Source: Obelidium mucronatum (taxonomy: Eukaryota; Chytridiomycota; Chytridiomycetes; Chytridiales; Chytriomycetaceae). From it: 64,000 nt of DNA. Positions 33,659-44,411 of the stretch are shown here, one piece after another. The translations under genes and the position numbers were made by a program. Location of the stretch: NCBI GenBank assembly GCA_025765595.1, contig JAIVFH010000062.1, positions 62,001 to 126,000 on the forward strand, read 5' to 3'. The notes beneath the pieces are model-generated. The model was given only the letters and a program-made list of their open reading frames with translations, did not search any database and was not told the origin of the DNA. How positions within the stretch are numbered: the first letter of the stretch is position 1; every line of letters begins with the position of its first letter.

Positions 33659-34257
33659 TCACATCAGCATGAAAGCAAAAATCGTACAAGCAATCCCAAC
33701 ACCCAGTCTATCAACTGTTTCAGATTTCGGCGTCGGAGTGACTTTCGCTGCAGTAGTAGTCTTTGCGATAACAGTCAAAATGCTTTCCCCGTCGTTCAAA
33801 GTAGAAGTCGCGTTATTTCAAGACTGACTTTGTGGCCCTGGTACAAATCCCAAAGCTAAACCGGTGCATCCCAGAGGTAATTCGGAAGAACACATTGATG
33901 ATGGAGGACAGGACATTGGGTACCAGCGGCCACTCACACAGCGATTAAAGTTTCCATCCTGTTCACAAATAATCTGTCCTTCTACGGTACAAGATTCGTG
34001 ATGGATGGGATCAGTGGCAAGTCGAAATGAATTAGTACTGACTGTTATATCCGCACTGATGCTTGAAGAAGAATTGAATTCGATATACAAAAAGGAGGCA
34101 CACGCACCAGCTATTGAAGTGTTCATTGAGCGATGGCTGTCCTGGATTGTTATCTGCCACTGCAACACAGCTGAATACTCGCCGGCGGGAAGCACAACTG
34201 GAATCGAGCCTGTGTATGGCACAGGCGCGCCATCGTATTTTCCGCACTTGTGTTGAA
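33659..34257 (-). pseudogene. Secreted chitin-binding-like protein fragment with in-frame TGA
   Basis: On the minus strand the frame reads CGKYDGAPVPYTGSIPVVLP, then a beta-rich segment, then a Cys module (ESCTVEGQIICEQDGNFNRC...SCPPSSMCSS) resembling CBM19-type chitin-binding modules. It stops at TGA (33824-33826), but the same frame continues with a Ser/Thr stalk and a hydrophobic end (RLGVGIACTIFAFMLM), which looks like a GPI signal, to a stop at 33659. The 5' part upstream of 34257 cannot be joined to a start. So this is a 5'-damaged copy with a premature stop. Confidence 0.5.
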
Positions 34258-34259
34258 GG

Positions 34260-34920
34260 TATCTTCACGGTACGCCTATGGCTTGTTTTGAAAGTTGACG
34301 CGCCGCTGCCTGGAAATTTGCGGGTATGACTATGCCGATGCATTTGAGTCGCAGAACTTTCGAATATGGGACATTCATCAGGAGATTGGGGAAATAGAGA
34401 AATTTGGATTTGTTTTGAATTAAATGCAATAAAAGGTTTCATATTTTCCAAATGTGGCCATGAGTGACCCCCCCCCTTTTGGCAGGGAATTGAAATGTTG
34501 AAAATCCAAAAATTTGAATTGTATACGCGTTTCAAATGTGATATTTGCAGCTGATATTCGGTGATTGTAGTCCGAACACACCTGAAATGACAGAAATCCT
34601 CTTTGCCATTTGATATGCATCTTGAACATTTGAAACACAAATTAATTGTAAGCCCATTACATAATCAACATTTGCCAGGCATTCAGTAAGCGATTGTAGT
34701 ACAAACAGTTTCCATTCCGGCTGGATTCATGGTGGGAACAGTTTTTGTTTCATTTCCTTCTGAATCCAACAGAAACCCAAAGGAATTACCAAAATATTCC
34801 TGACAAAAGCTATTTGTTTAAATAAATTTGTGTTGTGATGGCATGCTGTTCCAATTTCTCTCTGGTTTCAACTGCTTTATTACAAAAAAACATACTACAC
34901 AGATTCTCAGATACGCGTAT
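34260..34920. other. About 660 bases, no intact gene
   Basis: The region next to 34257 may hold ruined N-terminal coding sequence of the chitin-binding-like gene (a frame with CPIFESSATQMHRHSHTRKF is visible) but no start or splice sites fit. Confidence 0.4.
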
Positions 34921-36233
34921 TCAGCCCCGAATTTCCCCGTCATCACTGTCCTCGCCACTGTAGTCATTCAGCAGAATATCCATTCTGGCATAGAAGCGCG
35001 AGCACCCAGTTCGAAGGAAGCCTCTTTGGCGCAAAGAGGACTCGTCATCGCCAACGTAGTTGTAGATATTCATGAATCGGTAGTATTTTTTAGCAGATTG
35101 ACAGACACTGGATAAGTCGCTCTTATTAACAATGACAAGTTCAAGCTGGTGTCGGACCTGTGGAAGCCAATTTAATAAATCATCAAACGAGGCCAAAAGA
35201 TATCGAAACATACAAAGCACATGATGCAAGCCAATACATGAAATGACTTCAACTCAAGAAACTTGGAGACAGTGAGCGAGCGAGTTACTGATGGCATTTT
35301 CGCAAAAGCGGCGGCAACTGCTAGAAAATTTGCATTCATGAAGATCTGCTCAGATTGATTTGCTTCAGGATCCGCCGGAACTTGAAGATAGAGGAACCTG
35401 AATCCAAGTCACTAGGAGCAGATTGGACACAAAAGAATAAGAGCTGGAACTTACTGGTCTTTCTTGAGAAGATCTCTTGCTTTCTCTTTGTCCCCGTCCA
35501 ATTTGTACGGATCGTGTTTGAAGACAGCTTTGAATTCGTTAAGAACAGCGCTTCGGTACTGCTGCACCATCTCCTTGTACTTTATTACATTAGAGTTTAA
35601 TTTTAAGAAAACAAACATGACTAACAGTGTGATGCATACGTAGACTTGATACAACCGTCTTGATTTCCACAGGTTCCAAAACACCAAGAATTTCCTTCAG
35701 CGCCAGCCATAAATCATTGATTGTCTTTGGATCGTCAATACGAAAGTCGGGTACAAACAGCTTTAATTGGAGAGTGTGCCGCTGGCTTATGACTCGTAGT
35801 TTTGTCCATTCCCTGTACAATCGAAGAGGTGAGAAGATATAACACAACTGAAACATTCAAAAGAGGTGAGAAGATATAACAAAACTGAAAGAACTATGTA
35901 CCCGCTCCCCCACTTGTTCCAAAGCTGATCACCAGTAGGAACTGCAGATTGTCCTTGCGATCGATTTTGAGAATTGTCCTCGCTTAAAGGAACAGCTTCG
36001 ACGCTATCTTCTGTAGTGTCCGCATTCTCATCATTATCATCAGAGTCTGATTCCCTTGGTGGAACAGGGGGGAGACTATTGCTTCAAGCCGTTATTAAGA
36101 CACTACTCCAAACAAGGGATGCTAACCTCTTCCGGACCTTCTTTTTGAGTGTAGTACCAGTTGTATCAGCTCTTTTTTTGCCTGATCGTTTCCTTTGATG
36201 GATTTGTTTGATGCGTAAAATCCGGGGATCCAT
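34921..36233 (-). CDS. Unknown multi-exon protein, divergent partner of a transposase gene
   Basis: The ATG at 36233 starts MDPRILRIKQIHQRKRSGKK, a basic N-terminus. Exons 36233-36127, 36081-35902, 35812-35626 and 35579-35455 join in frame (RESDSDDNDENADTTED; WNKWGSGEWTKLRVISQRHT; FRIDDPKTINDLWLALKEIL; YKEMVQQYRSAVLNEFKAV). Later exons are less certain; a plausible last one is 35230-34921, ending MDILLNDYSGEDSDDGEIRG. An acidic stretch followed by helical segments is all that can be said; no family is recognised. It is transcribed away from the Plavaka-type transposase 95 bases away, so it may be an accessory gene of the same element. That is inference. Confidence 0.55.
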
Positions 36234-36328
36234 CTTCGTTTTGGCAAAGTTTCTAACAATTTGAAATGTGTAAAAAACGTGTTGAAAGCGTCTTTATATA
36301 TATAAATTTATTCATTTGAAATTCGAAA
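36234..36328. promoter_or_regulatory. Shared promoter region between divergent genes
   Basis: Ninety-five bases between two start codons pointing away from each other, with an AT-rich TATA-like core (TTTATATATATAAATTTA). Confidence 0.5.
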
Positions 36329-39285
36329 ATGCGTTGTAATGTGCCTGGCTGCCGTCGCACATTCAAAAGAGCTTCAGATCTTACAAGGCATATGAACGCA
36401 AAACACTTGCCTGCTGTACAGAATGCACTTGCGGCAGCCACAGGATTTGTTCCAAGTCCACCTGTCGAAAGCAGCAGTCAGGAATCACTTGAAACCTTCC
36501 CGGAAGATAATGGAGACAGTGGCCCAGTTCTTGAACCAAATGAAGATCCCAACCCAGAAGAAAACGTTGAGAACGTTCCGGATGTCCACGCCCGCTATGG
36601 TTGGTGTTTCCATCGTGAACCATATTGACAAGTAAAAGTGACTTATCAGGTTTTCAGGTGTACCTATCAATGATAATGGCTCCTTGCTACGAAAAAAAGA
36701 GCAGCGCATTGCGTCTGATTTGCGTCGGCAGTTTTCGAAGGCTGACATTGATTTCATACAACATGTTATTCTTGAAAATCCAATGGGGCAATCTGCAATT
36801 ACAAGGTGAATTACTGAATATGCATTCCTAGTTTCTTTTATCAGCTATTGTTTTACTCATTTCATTGGCAGGAGGCTTGTATTCGATAAACCGCGACTTC
36901 TTGCTGAACATGTCCCGTCGTTCGAATCGGGCAAACAAGTTCATCAAGCCATTGATGGTATAACATATCTAGGAGTGGTATGCAGTATTCAATCTGAAAA
37001 TGCGATCTAATTTTAAATTAGGACTACAAGCGAATCAAAATTCCACTTACAAAAATCCTTCGTAGTATTCCGCCGCAGTTTCTCCCAAATGCCCGCGCAT
37101 ATTATCGAGTACGCCCAGCAATCATGTTTGCGCGACCCATCAGCAAGATTATCCGTTCGCAGCTAGAAGACAGCTCTCTTGATGGCCACTTCGCGTACTG
37201 CTTCACGAAACAGTTCAACGCCAATGGAGACCGTCTTTTCGATGAAGCATATTCAGGTGATTATTGCGAAACTCTGCAAAACAAACTTCCAAATGGCTCC
37301 ACTCCCCTCCTTCTTTCGTTTTCGTCCGATCAAGCGCAAGCTTCAAAAATTGGTAAAGAGTCGTTTTGGCCAAAAATCCTGACACTTGGTAGTTGAGAAT
37401 TTCTTCCCTCTAAAGTATCATTCACATCAATCTTATTCTAGCAAACATAGCCAAGGGGATTCGGAAGAAACTGAATACACGAGCCAGCAAATTAGTCACC
37501 TTCCTTCCAAACATCAAACCACTCAAGAAAAGCCATTCCAACACTCCGTTCCTCACTGCCTACAAACGGGCTGTAATTCACGCCAGTTTGTCTGAGTTGT
37601 TTAGTGACATCCTGCCATGGATCAAGAATGGTGTTGACTTAGTTAGCCCCGACGGAAAAGTACGGAAGTACTTCCCATGTTTGTTCAACTTCAATGGAGA
37701 CTATCCGGAGCAAACTTTGTACGCAACCGTGAGCCCTCTCTGCAACAGCTCACCAATGCCATGCTGCAATGTGCCCACAAATTCCCTGAGCCATTGTGGG
37801 TTGACCTGTGATGATTACACTCCTCGAACCAATGATAATATGCTTCAAAATTACCGGGCTGCAATGGCTAAACCTACTACTGCTCAGAAACTCGAAACTT
37901 TTGCCCAAATTGGTCAAGTTCCATTTGTTCAAAACGCGTTTTATGAATTGGGTCCCACATTCTGCATCCACTCAGCCATCACTGCAGACCCTTTGCATGT
38001 TATTTACATAGGAATATTTGGTTACCATCTGTGGGGAGCTACAAAAAAGCTTATTGAAGATAATCACGGCTCTACTGGTCTTGACCTTGTGGATTCTCGA
38101 ATCTGTCGCATCCCAACTTCTCCTGGCTTCAGCCATTTCCCCCATGGAGTCACAACCTTGAGCCGTCTTACCAAGAAAGATTATCAAAGTATAATGATTC
38201 AACTTTTACCATGCATCATGGACCTTGTTAGTAGCGATGTTGTTACATGTCTTCGGACCCTATTTGATATTGCAATGATGATTTCAAACACATCCCACAC
38301 GGAAGCATCATTGAATACATTGGAACAATATCTCATTCAATTTGATGGCCAACTTGATGTGTTTCGAATGGAAAAAGACATGGATTTTCCAAAGATGCAT
38401 GCACTGAGTTTACACTTACGGGGAATACGTTGGCATGGAGCAGCAGATTCTTTTGGGACAGAGCATATGGAAGCCATGCAACGTTGTCAAGGCTTACGCT
38501 GCATCAAATCGGAAGAATGCAGAGGAGCAAATGATACGTCACGTCACTCGTATGGACAAAGTTCACACCATTCGTCGACTTCTGAGCAACAATTCTGGTT
38601 TCTATTCTGAAGAGACTCAACAACTCAAATCCACCAAACTGATTTCTCGTTATCGCCGGCTTTGCAGTCTCAACATGTTTTCCCTCCACCCAGACTTTGT
38701 TGGATTGGAGATCAAGCTCCAGGAATACTTGACTCGATTGGACACAGATCTTGGAAATATGGTACTGTCATCACTACCTTCAATTCTCCTGAATTTAATC
38801 AACTTTTTCAATAGCTGACTTTGTATAAGACCATCAGAGTAACTGATTATGATGAGGATAACAACGTGAACGTAGATTTCATTCGCGTAAAGACCTCTGA
38901 ACCCCTCGAAGGATTCTGTCTTTACAGCTCAATGCTTTTGAAGCCATCGCCTATTGAAGTGGGCATTTCGGCCAGATTGTGGTTAATTGGCAAGGCACTT
39001 ATGTTTTTTTCTGTTTTTGACGGAACTGCTGAGAGGTCGTTTGCGATATTGCGTCGTTATTCCGCTTTACCCAGTAATCAGCAAAACGCAACAGGATGCT
39101 ACATTTTTAATCCAGTACCAGGAACGAGTGAAGGGGTTATTGTTGTGCCAGCCGAAGCAATTGACGCTAGAGCACATGCTATTCCATATTTTCAAGATGG
39201 ACAGGAAGGTGGATTAGGAGGAATTTACTTGAATGCTTATGCTCAGAAATATATTTGGGCAACTGTGGGTTGTAGTCAAGGATGA
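36329..39285 (+). pseudogene. Plavaka-type (CMC superfamily) transposase, probably defective
   Basis: The ATG at 36329 begins with a C2H2 finger (CNVPGCRRTFKRASDLTRHMNAKH), an acidic region, then the transposase core. Exons are visible at 36329-36599, 36658-36805 and 36872-36957, and from about 37022 on. Core motifs match Plavaka transposases: KIGKESFWPKILTLG, LPWIKNGVDLVSPDGKVRKYFP, DYPEQTLYA, CPTNSL-type Cys region, DPLHVIYIGIFG, FPKMHALSLHLRGIRWHG, FGTEHMEAMQ, then KAYAASNRKNAEEQMIRHV in a different frame. That frame change near 38480 breaks the protein. A last intron (about 38761-38815) leads to a C-terminal part ending at 39285. Terminal inverted repeats were not found by eye, so element borders are unknown. 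Confidence 0.7.
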
Positions 39286-39370
39286 ATTGCTGGGTCCATT
39301 TTGATTTTCAATAAACTTGTCAGTGACGTGATTTTCATTGACAATCATATAAACAGACTGTATGATTTCC

Positions 39371-39640
39371 ATAAATAACGCGACCGTGCTAAACGCACTT
39401 GCCGCTGCTGATAAATAACGCGACCGTGCTGAACGCACTTGCCGCTGCCAACTCCCATAAATAACGCGACCGTGCTAAACGCACTTGCCGCTGCCGACTC
39501 CCATAAAAACGCGACCGTGCTGAACGCACTTGCCGCTGCCAACTCCCATAAATAACGCGACCGTGCTAAACGCACTTGCCGCTGCCGACTCCCATAAAAA
39601 CGCGACCGTACTAAACGCACTTGCCGCTGCTGAATCCCAT
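39371..39640. repeat. Minisatellite, about six copies of a 39-46-bp unit
   Basis: The unit is CCATAAATAACGCGACCGTG followed by CTAAACGCACTTGCCGCTGC, with small variants (CTGAACG, ATAAAAACG). It lies just downstream of the transposase gene, a place where subterminal transposase-binding repeats could occur. Confidence 0.88.
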
Positions 39641-39685
39641 ACTACCTGCATTGATTGGAGCTCATAAACTTGAATAAAAGTGTGT

Positions 39686-40417
39686 TTATTTACCAAGTGT
39701 ACTCAAAAAAAAAAGGTTGCATGTTGTACACTCATCATCATTGCAGTTCCGATGTTTGCATGTGAGCGTGCCGTGAGAATTTGTACAGTGAGAACATTGG
39801 CGCTCCTCCAGTTTATCCTGATTCCCCTCCAAGCACTGGGGTCGTTGGCATCCCTTGAATTTGCATTGATTTTGGCAGCGATTCCTTGTGTGAGACAGGC
39901 CCTTGTTGACTTTCTTGTTGCAATGTGAACACTTTAAAGACTTTTGAGACTGAGCGCCAAATTTTCGACGAGCCAAATACAGATTCCACTGATTGTGCTG
40001 TGGGACAGGGCCTTCAAATTGGACAGCAGGTACTATTGAAATACCGAAAAAAAACGATATTAAATGATATGCATAATGGCAGCTGCGTACTTACAGATAT
40101 TGAAAGGTTCCTGCCAAAATGAGCGGGCTTGATAGTCCTTGGTATCTTCAAGCTCCTCCAATTCCAACTCCCCTTCTTCTCCCATTAAATCCTCTTCATC
40201 TCTGCTGCTCTCACTGCAATGATTGCTTGATTCGTCACTGGTACTTTCGAGAAGGACATTTTCATCTGTGTCTGACTGGCAACTCAAGTAAGATTAACAC
40301 TGATTTCAGCAATCGACATCCACTTACAAAGATATATGCTTCATTTGAGTCTGGTGTGCATTCCCAGCGCTCGATTGATTGCGCCCAGCGAATGCGCAGT
40401 CGGTCCGTTTGTGGCAT
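39686..40417 (-). CDS. Cys-rich zinc-binding-type protein with acidic middle
   Basis: Three exons (40417-40328, 40275-40095, 40032-39686), 205 residues; introns of 52 and 62 nt restore the frame. The N-terminus is MPQTDRLRIRWAQSIERWEC. The middle is very acidic (DEEDLMGEEGELELEELED). The C-terminus has a dense Cys/His array: CSHCNKK...C...CKFKGCQRPQC...CSHCTNSHGTLTCKHRNC...CTTC, enough ligands for two or more zinc ions. Similar Cys arrays end some DNA transposases, but the family is not recognised. It is head-to-head with the histone-fold gene, 61 bases between starts. Confidence 0.65.
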
Positions 40418-40478
40418 TTTAAGCAAATAAATATTTATTATCAAGATTGATAAATATTGATTACATTCAAGACTGCGA
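40418..40478. promoter_or_regulatory. Shared promoter region between the Cys-rich and H3-like genes
   Basis: Sixty-one AT-rich bases between divergent ATGs, with TAAATATTTATTA and ATAAATATTGATT motifs in loose mirror arrangement. Confidence 0.45.
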
Positions 40479-41054
40479 ATGCCCACCAAAAAGCCACGAA
40501 AACAAGTGCAACCTCGTAAACGCCGTCACGTCGAAGATAGCGAGGAAGAAACGGAGCGCGAAGAGAAAGCAATGAAAACGGGCAAGCCGGAGCAACAAGG
40601 CAACAAAGCCCGAAAGACCCGAGACAACTTCGCTTGGCACAAGCAGATAATTAAGCTGCAGAAAGAAACAACTCTGGTGATACCACGAACGCGATTCGCT
40701 GCACTGGTATGTCGACTTTGACTGCTGCTTGTCCGCTGCTAATCTTCAACTTAGGTTCGGGAAGTTCTTTTACATACAACCTATGGCAAATCGTTGGCAG
40801 CCACGGGAAATCCCCCCATTCGTGTTACTATATCGGCTATGCAGGCTCTGCATGAATTTTCCGAATCATACATGGTTACATTCTTTGAAGACGCGGTTCT
40901 TTGTTGTGTCCATGCAAAACGGCAAACATTGATGTTGCCGGACATGCGGTTGGTGGGAAAAATGCGGCAGTATTTTCTGCCTTCACATTATGTACAAGGC
41001 AATGAGTCCGAGAACAAGAGGAGTGAGGCCGTGAAAAATAAAATGAAAGTTTGA
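40479..41054 (+). CDS. Divergent histone H3-fold protein
   Basis: Two exons (40479-40706 and 40755-41054, intron 48 nt), 175 residues. The N-terminal tail is highly basic (MPTKKPRKQVQPRKRRHVED, then a KARKTR cluster). Residues about 60-155 follow the H3 histone fold: FAWHKQIIKLQKETTLVIPR (alpha-N), TRFAALVREV (alpha-1), an extended loop 1 (HTTYGKSLAATGNPP), ISAMQALHEFSESYMVTFFEDAVLCCVHAK (alpha-2, split here only by listing), RQTLM (loop 2), PDMRLVGKM (alpha-3). Conserved H3 positions ALxExSExYxVxxFED and HAKR are kept. The long loop 1 is reminiscent of CENP-A, but the sequence is far from canonical H3 or CENP-A. It sits beside a transposase relic. Confidence 0.78.
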
Positions 41055-41279
41055 ATGATTTGCAAACGAAAATGGCAATTATATTGCACACGTGTATTTT
41101 GGCGATGGTATTGTAAACGATTTCCTATAGAATGCGATTCAATTTTTGTGACAGGCAAGTAACTGCGTTATTTTGCATTTCCAGGATGCAAAATGCAATT
41201 GGCCCCATTTGAGACGCAATCAGAGAATATCAAATGAAGGAATTGCGATTGCACTTTATTTTGTATTAATTGAGCGCAG

Positions 41280-41731
41280 TTCAAACTGAAGGAATACACC
41301 CAACTGGATGCATTCCTCGCGGCCAGTTTCCTGATGTTCAAAACCAGCAAAAAGCAACATGCCGACTTGATTTGAAGGACCGCACCGGTAAAACTGCTGA
41401 AATTTCAGGAAGGGTAGACTTTATTGCTGCGGCATCAGACACAACCAAGGCAGACGTTCTTCTTCGTTCGCTGTGTGTTGTGGAAGTTCAGTCGAATGAT
41501 GACGAAGAGAGTTGCGAGTTACAGCTCCTTGTGTATATGCTGCTTCTGCTGAACACAAAGGGAATGCGTCGGCTGTTGGGTTTCTTGGTATTGAGGGATG
41601 GTAGGGTCAAGGCATTTCGAGCAAGCCGTGCGGCTGGAGACAATGCATTGTATGAACAAAATGATTATTTTCATATATCCCACGTTGTAAATGTATTCAT
41701 GGATTTGGTGGTTTGGTTAAATGAATTGTAA
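41280..41731 (+). pseudogene. PD-(D/E)xK-nuclease-like remnant
   Basis: A frame after an acceptor-like AG at 41279 reads KLKEYTQLDAFLAASFLM and stops; the continuing homologous part (GRVDFIAAASDTTKADVL, SLCVVEVQSND, LQLLVYMLLLLNTKGMRRLLG) is in another frame to 41731. Asp and ExQ at strand ends followed by a QLLxY helix suggest the restriction-endonuclease fold used in Crinkler-type effectors. No start codon is found, and the 5' part is missing. Confidence 0.5.
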
Positions 41732-41769
41732 AAGTATTGTTGTTTTGTTTCAACTTTCAAAACTGTTCA

Positions 41770-42993
41770 ATGGACAGACTAATCGTTCTTCTCGAACGCA
41801 TCCAATCGGAAATTTCACTCTTAAAGACTCAGCAACAATCTGAGTTTTTTCTCATCAACTCAAGGCTCGCGGCTCTTGAAAGCTGTCATTCCAGTCTTTT
41901 GGACACTACAGCAGCCATCAGCGGCCACACTGATTCCATGAAAAAGCAACTATCATCCACTCATCTTGAAACTTTGTCTCGCTTGAGCAGTTTCAACACC
42001 CGGTTACAAGTCGTCACCAACTCTCTCCAAAAATTCCACACATCCATCAACAACACACCAGACGAAATCCTTACGCAGATATTCAGTTGGATTGATTCAC
42101 GCACAGTCTTCAAGTTCCGAAGATTGAGTCGACGGGTCGACACCATCTTGACAACTGCTCACTTTGCTGTCCTTAACCAGACCAAATATGATACAATGAT
42201 TCAAGAGGAATTGAAAACGTGCTTGACAAATATGAATGCAAAACTGGGAAGTGGACTCAGCCGAGCTTTTGCATTGGGTCCATTGTCTTTTCAAACCATG
42301 TATGCTCACCAATATTTACCACTATTGAAGAAATTTAAGACACTGGGATGGGATTTTGATAGAATGTTGATAAGTAACCCCAAATGGAAACCAGCCTTTA
42401 GTAAATCACTGTGTAACCTTGATTGGATTGAAGAACTCTTTGTTGATGGTGTTTGTGGACCGATTCCGGAGGAAATCAGCCGATTGACTAAAATCAACAA
42501 GTTGCAAATATCAAAGAGTAGCGTGGGCGTTATTCCGATTGAAATTTTTGGACTTGCGAAGCTGCGATACCTTGACTTGTGTGATTGCCAGCTGACTGGC
42601 ATTATTCCAAAAGAATTGGTCACCCTTGTTTCTCTGCAATGTTTATTCCTTGAGAATAATCGATTGGAAGGCCCACTTCCTGAAAATCTTGGTAACCTCC
42701 GAAGCTTGTTTTGGTTGTACTTGAGCAACAATCGCCTTTCTGGAGAGTTGCCAGCATCCATTGGGGAGCTTTTGGATCTGAGATACTTGATTTTAACGGG
42801 AAATAATTTCACTGGTACCGTCCCAGAAACAATTGGGAATTTGTCCAGTCTTGAGCGTCTTGTGATGGACAACAACAATTTTACCGGATTTTTGCCATCA
42901 ACGCTACTGCATCTCACGAATTTATACGAGTGTGATTTCAGGGGTAATGCTCGCTTGGACTGTGATTTTATCTTTCCGCTATTGTTGTTGTAG
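41770..42993 (+). CDS. F-box-like leucine-rich-repeat protein with coiled-coil N-terminus
   Basis: A single exon, 407 residues from the ATG at 41770. The first 95 residues are helical and coiled-coil-like (LIVLLERIQSEISLLKTQQQ). An F-box-like segment follows (NNTPDEILTQIFSWIDSRTV), then LRRs of the type LxxLxLxxNxLxGPLPxxLGN (GPIPEEISRLTKINKLQI, GIIPKELVTLVSLQCLFLEN, LSGELPASIGELLDLRYLIL, FTGTVPETIGNLSSLERLVM). Such repeats bind partners; with an F-box they recruit substrates to an SCF ligase. It is the intact member of a local family (also 29417, 43179, 25775). Confidence 0.82.
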   Translation: MDRLIVLLERIQSEISLLKTQQQSEFFLINSRLAALESCHSSLLDTTAAISGHTDSMKKQLSSTHLETLSRLSSFNTRLQVVTNSLQKFHTSINNTPDEILTQIFSWIDSRTVFKFRRLSRRVDTILTTAHFAVLNQTKYDTMIQEELKTCLTNMNAKLGSGLSRAFALGPLSFQTMYAHQYLPLLKKFKTLGWDFDRMLISNPKWKPAFSKSLCNLDWIEELFVDGVCGPIPEEISRLTKINKLQISKSSVGVIPIEIFGLAKLRYLDLCDCQLTGIIPKELVTLVSLQCLFLENNRLEGPLPENLGNLRSLFWLYLSNNRLSGELPASIGELLDLRYLILTGNNFTGTVPETIGNLSSLERLVMDNNNFTGFLPSTLLHLTNLYECDFRGNARLDCDFIFPLLLL

Positions 42994-43178
42994 GAAAGGC
43001 GCGAGCGGAGGTGATTGAAAATGATCATGTTAAATCTTTGCAGTATTTGCATGGCGCAAAGTCGTGTTTCTTTTTCAATGAATTCTCTTGACATCCCTGT
43101 ATCTCTTAAATAAATAACTGTTCTCAAAACCGCGTCAAGATTTGGTGTTGTTTTGTCCCATAAATTTAAAATCAGATT

Positions 43179-44411
43179 ATGGACAACAGACCTCCCGAAG
43201 GCATCCAGTCCGATATCGCTCTCGTGAAAGCCCAGCAACATTCTGAGGTTGTTGTGATCAATCCGAGGCTTGCCCGTCTTGAGTCGACTCTCGAAACTGG
43301 TTTCGTGAAAGTGGACACTACAACAGCAGCCATCAGCAACCATACAGAGTCCCTTCAAAAGCAGCTATCATCGACTCACCTTGAGACGTCCTCTCGCTTG
43401 CACACTCTCAGCTCTCAACTTCAAACCGTCACCAACTCTCTCCAGAAATCCCACACCTCCCTCAACAACACTCCAGACGAAATCATTACGCAGATATTCA
43501 GCTGGATTGATTCATGTCAAGTCTTCAAGTTTCGAAGATTGAACAGAAGGGTTGACGGCATCTTGACAACAGGCTCACTTTGCTGTCCTCAACCAGACCA
43601 AATTCGATACAGTAATCCGAAAAAAACTACGCCAATATTTCAATTTTATTGGCCTCATCTTTGGGGACGGGGTTCAGCCGAGCGTTTGCATTGGCCCCAT
43701 CTTCCTTTCAGACAGTATTTGCTCGCCGGTATCTTCCACTCTTAAAATTCAACACCTGCATTCGCTGGGACTTCACCGATATGCGAAAAGCTGATTCGGA
43801 ATGGCGACCTGTCTTTAGTAAATCATTATGTGAATGTGATTGGGTTAAAGACCTGGTGATTTGCAACGTACAGGGTCCAATTCCCAAGGAAATCAGACGC
43901 TTAACTTTGTTGGAAGATTTGAGAATATCAGCGAGTGAATTGGGAGTTATTCCCGTTGATATATGGGGGTTTGCCAAACTGCAGCGCCTTGATTTGGCTA
44001 ATTGTCAGTTAAAAGGAGGGGTTCCACAGGAACTGACTGCACTAGTTTCTCTCTTATCTTTGGATCTGCACCTGAATGAACTGGAAGGGCCACTTCCAGC
44101 AGATCTGGGTGCCTTGAGAAACTTGTGCAATTTGAATTTAAGCCAAAACCGAGCTTTCTGGAACGTTGCCAGAGTCTATTGGGAATCTTGTAAAACTACA
44201 ATATTTGGATTTGTCTGACAATGTTTTCACTGGCGCTGTGCCAGAGACCCTTGGGAATTTGATACATCTTCGGCAGATGATAATGTACGATAACAATTTT
44301 ACTGGATTATTGCCATTAGCGCTGCTGCAACTAGTGCAGCTTGAAAAAGGCGATTTCAGTCATAACCCACTCTTGGATTGTAATTTCGACTGGCCGCAGT
44401 TGGAAATCTAG
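43179..44411 (+). pseudogene. F-box-like/LRR protein, paralogue of the 41770 gene, frame-broken
   Basis: The ATG at 43179 opens the same coiled-coil plus F-box layout (MDNRPPEGIQSDIALVKAQQ; NNTPDEIITQIFSWIDS). The frame changes near 43570 (GILTT then an out-of-frame stretch), again before GFSRAFALAPSSFQT (about 43670), and again near 44150 (NLSQNR, then ESIGNLVKLQYLDLSDN). The last LRR segment ends at 44411. At least three single- or few-base shifts exist. It could be a decaying copy; the sequence quality caveat applies. Confidence 0.7.
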
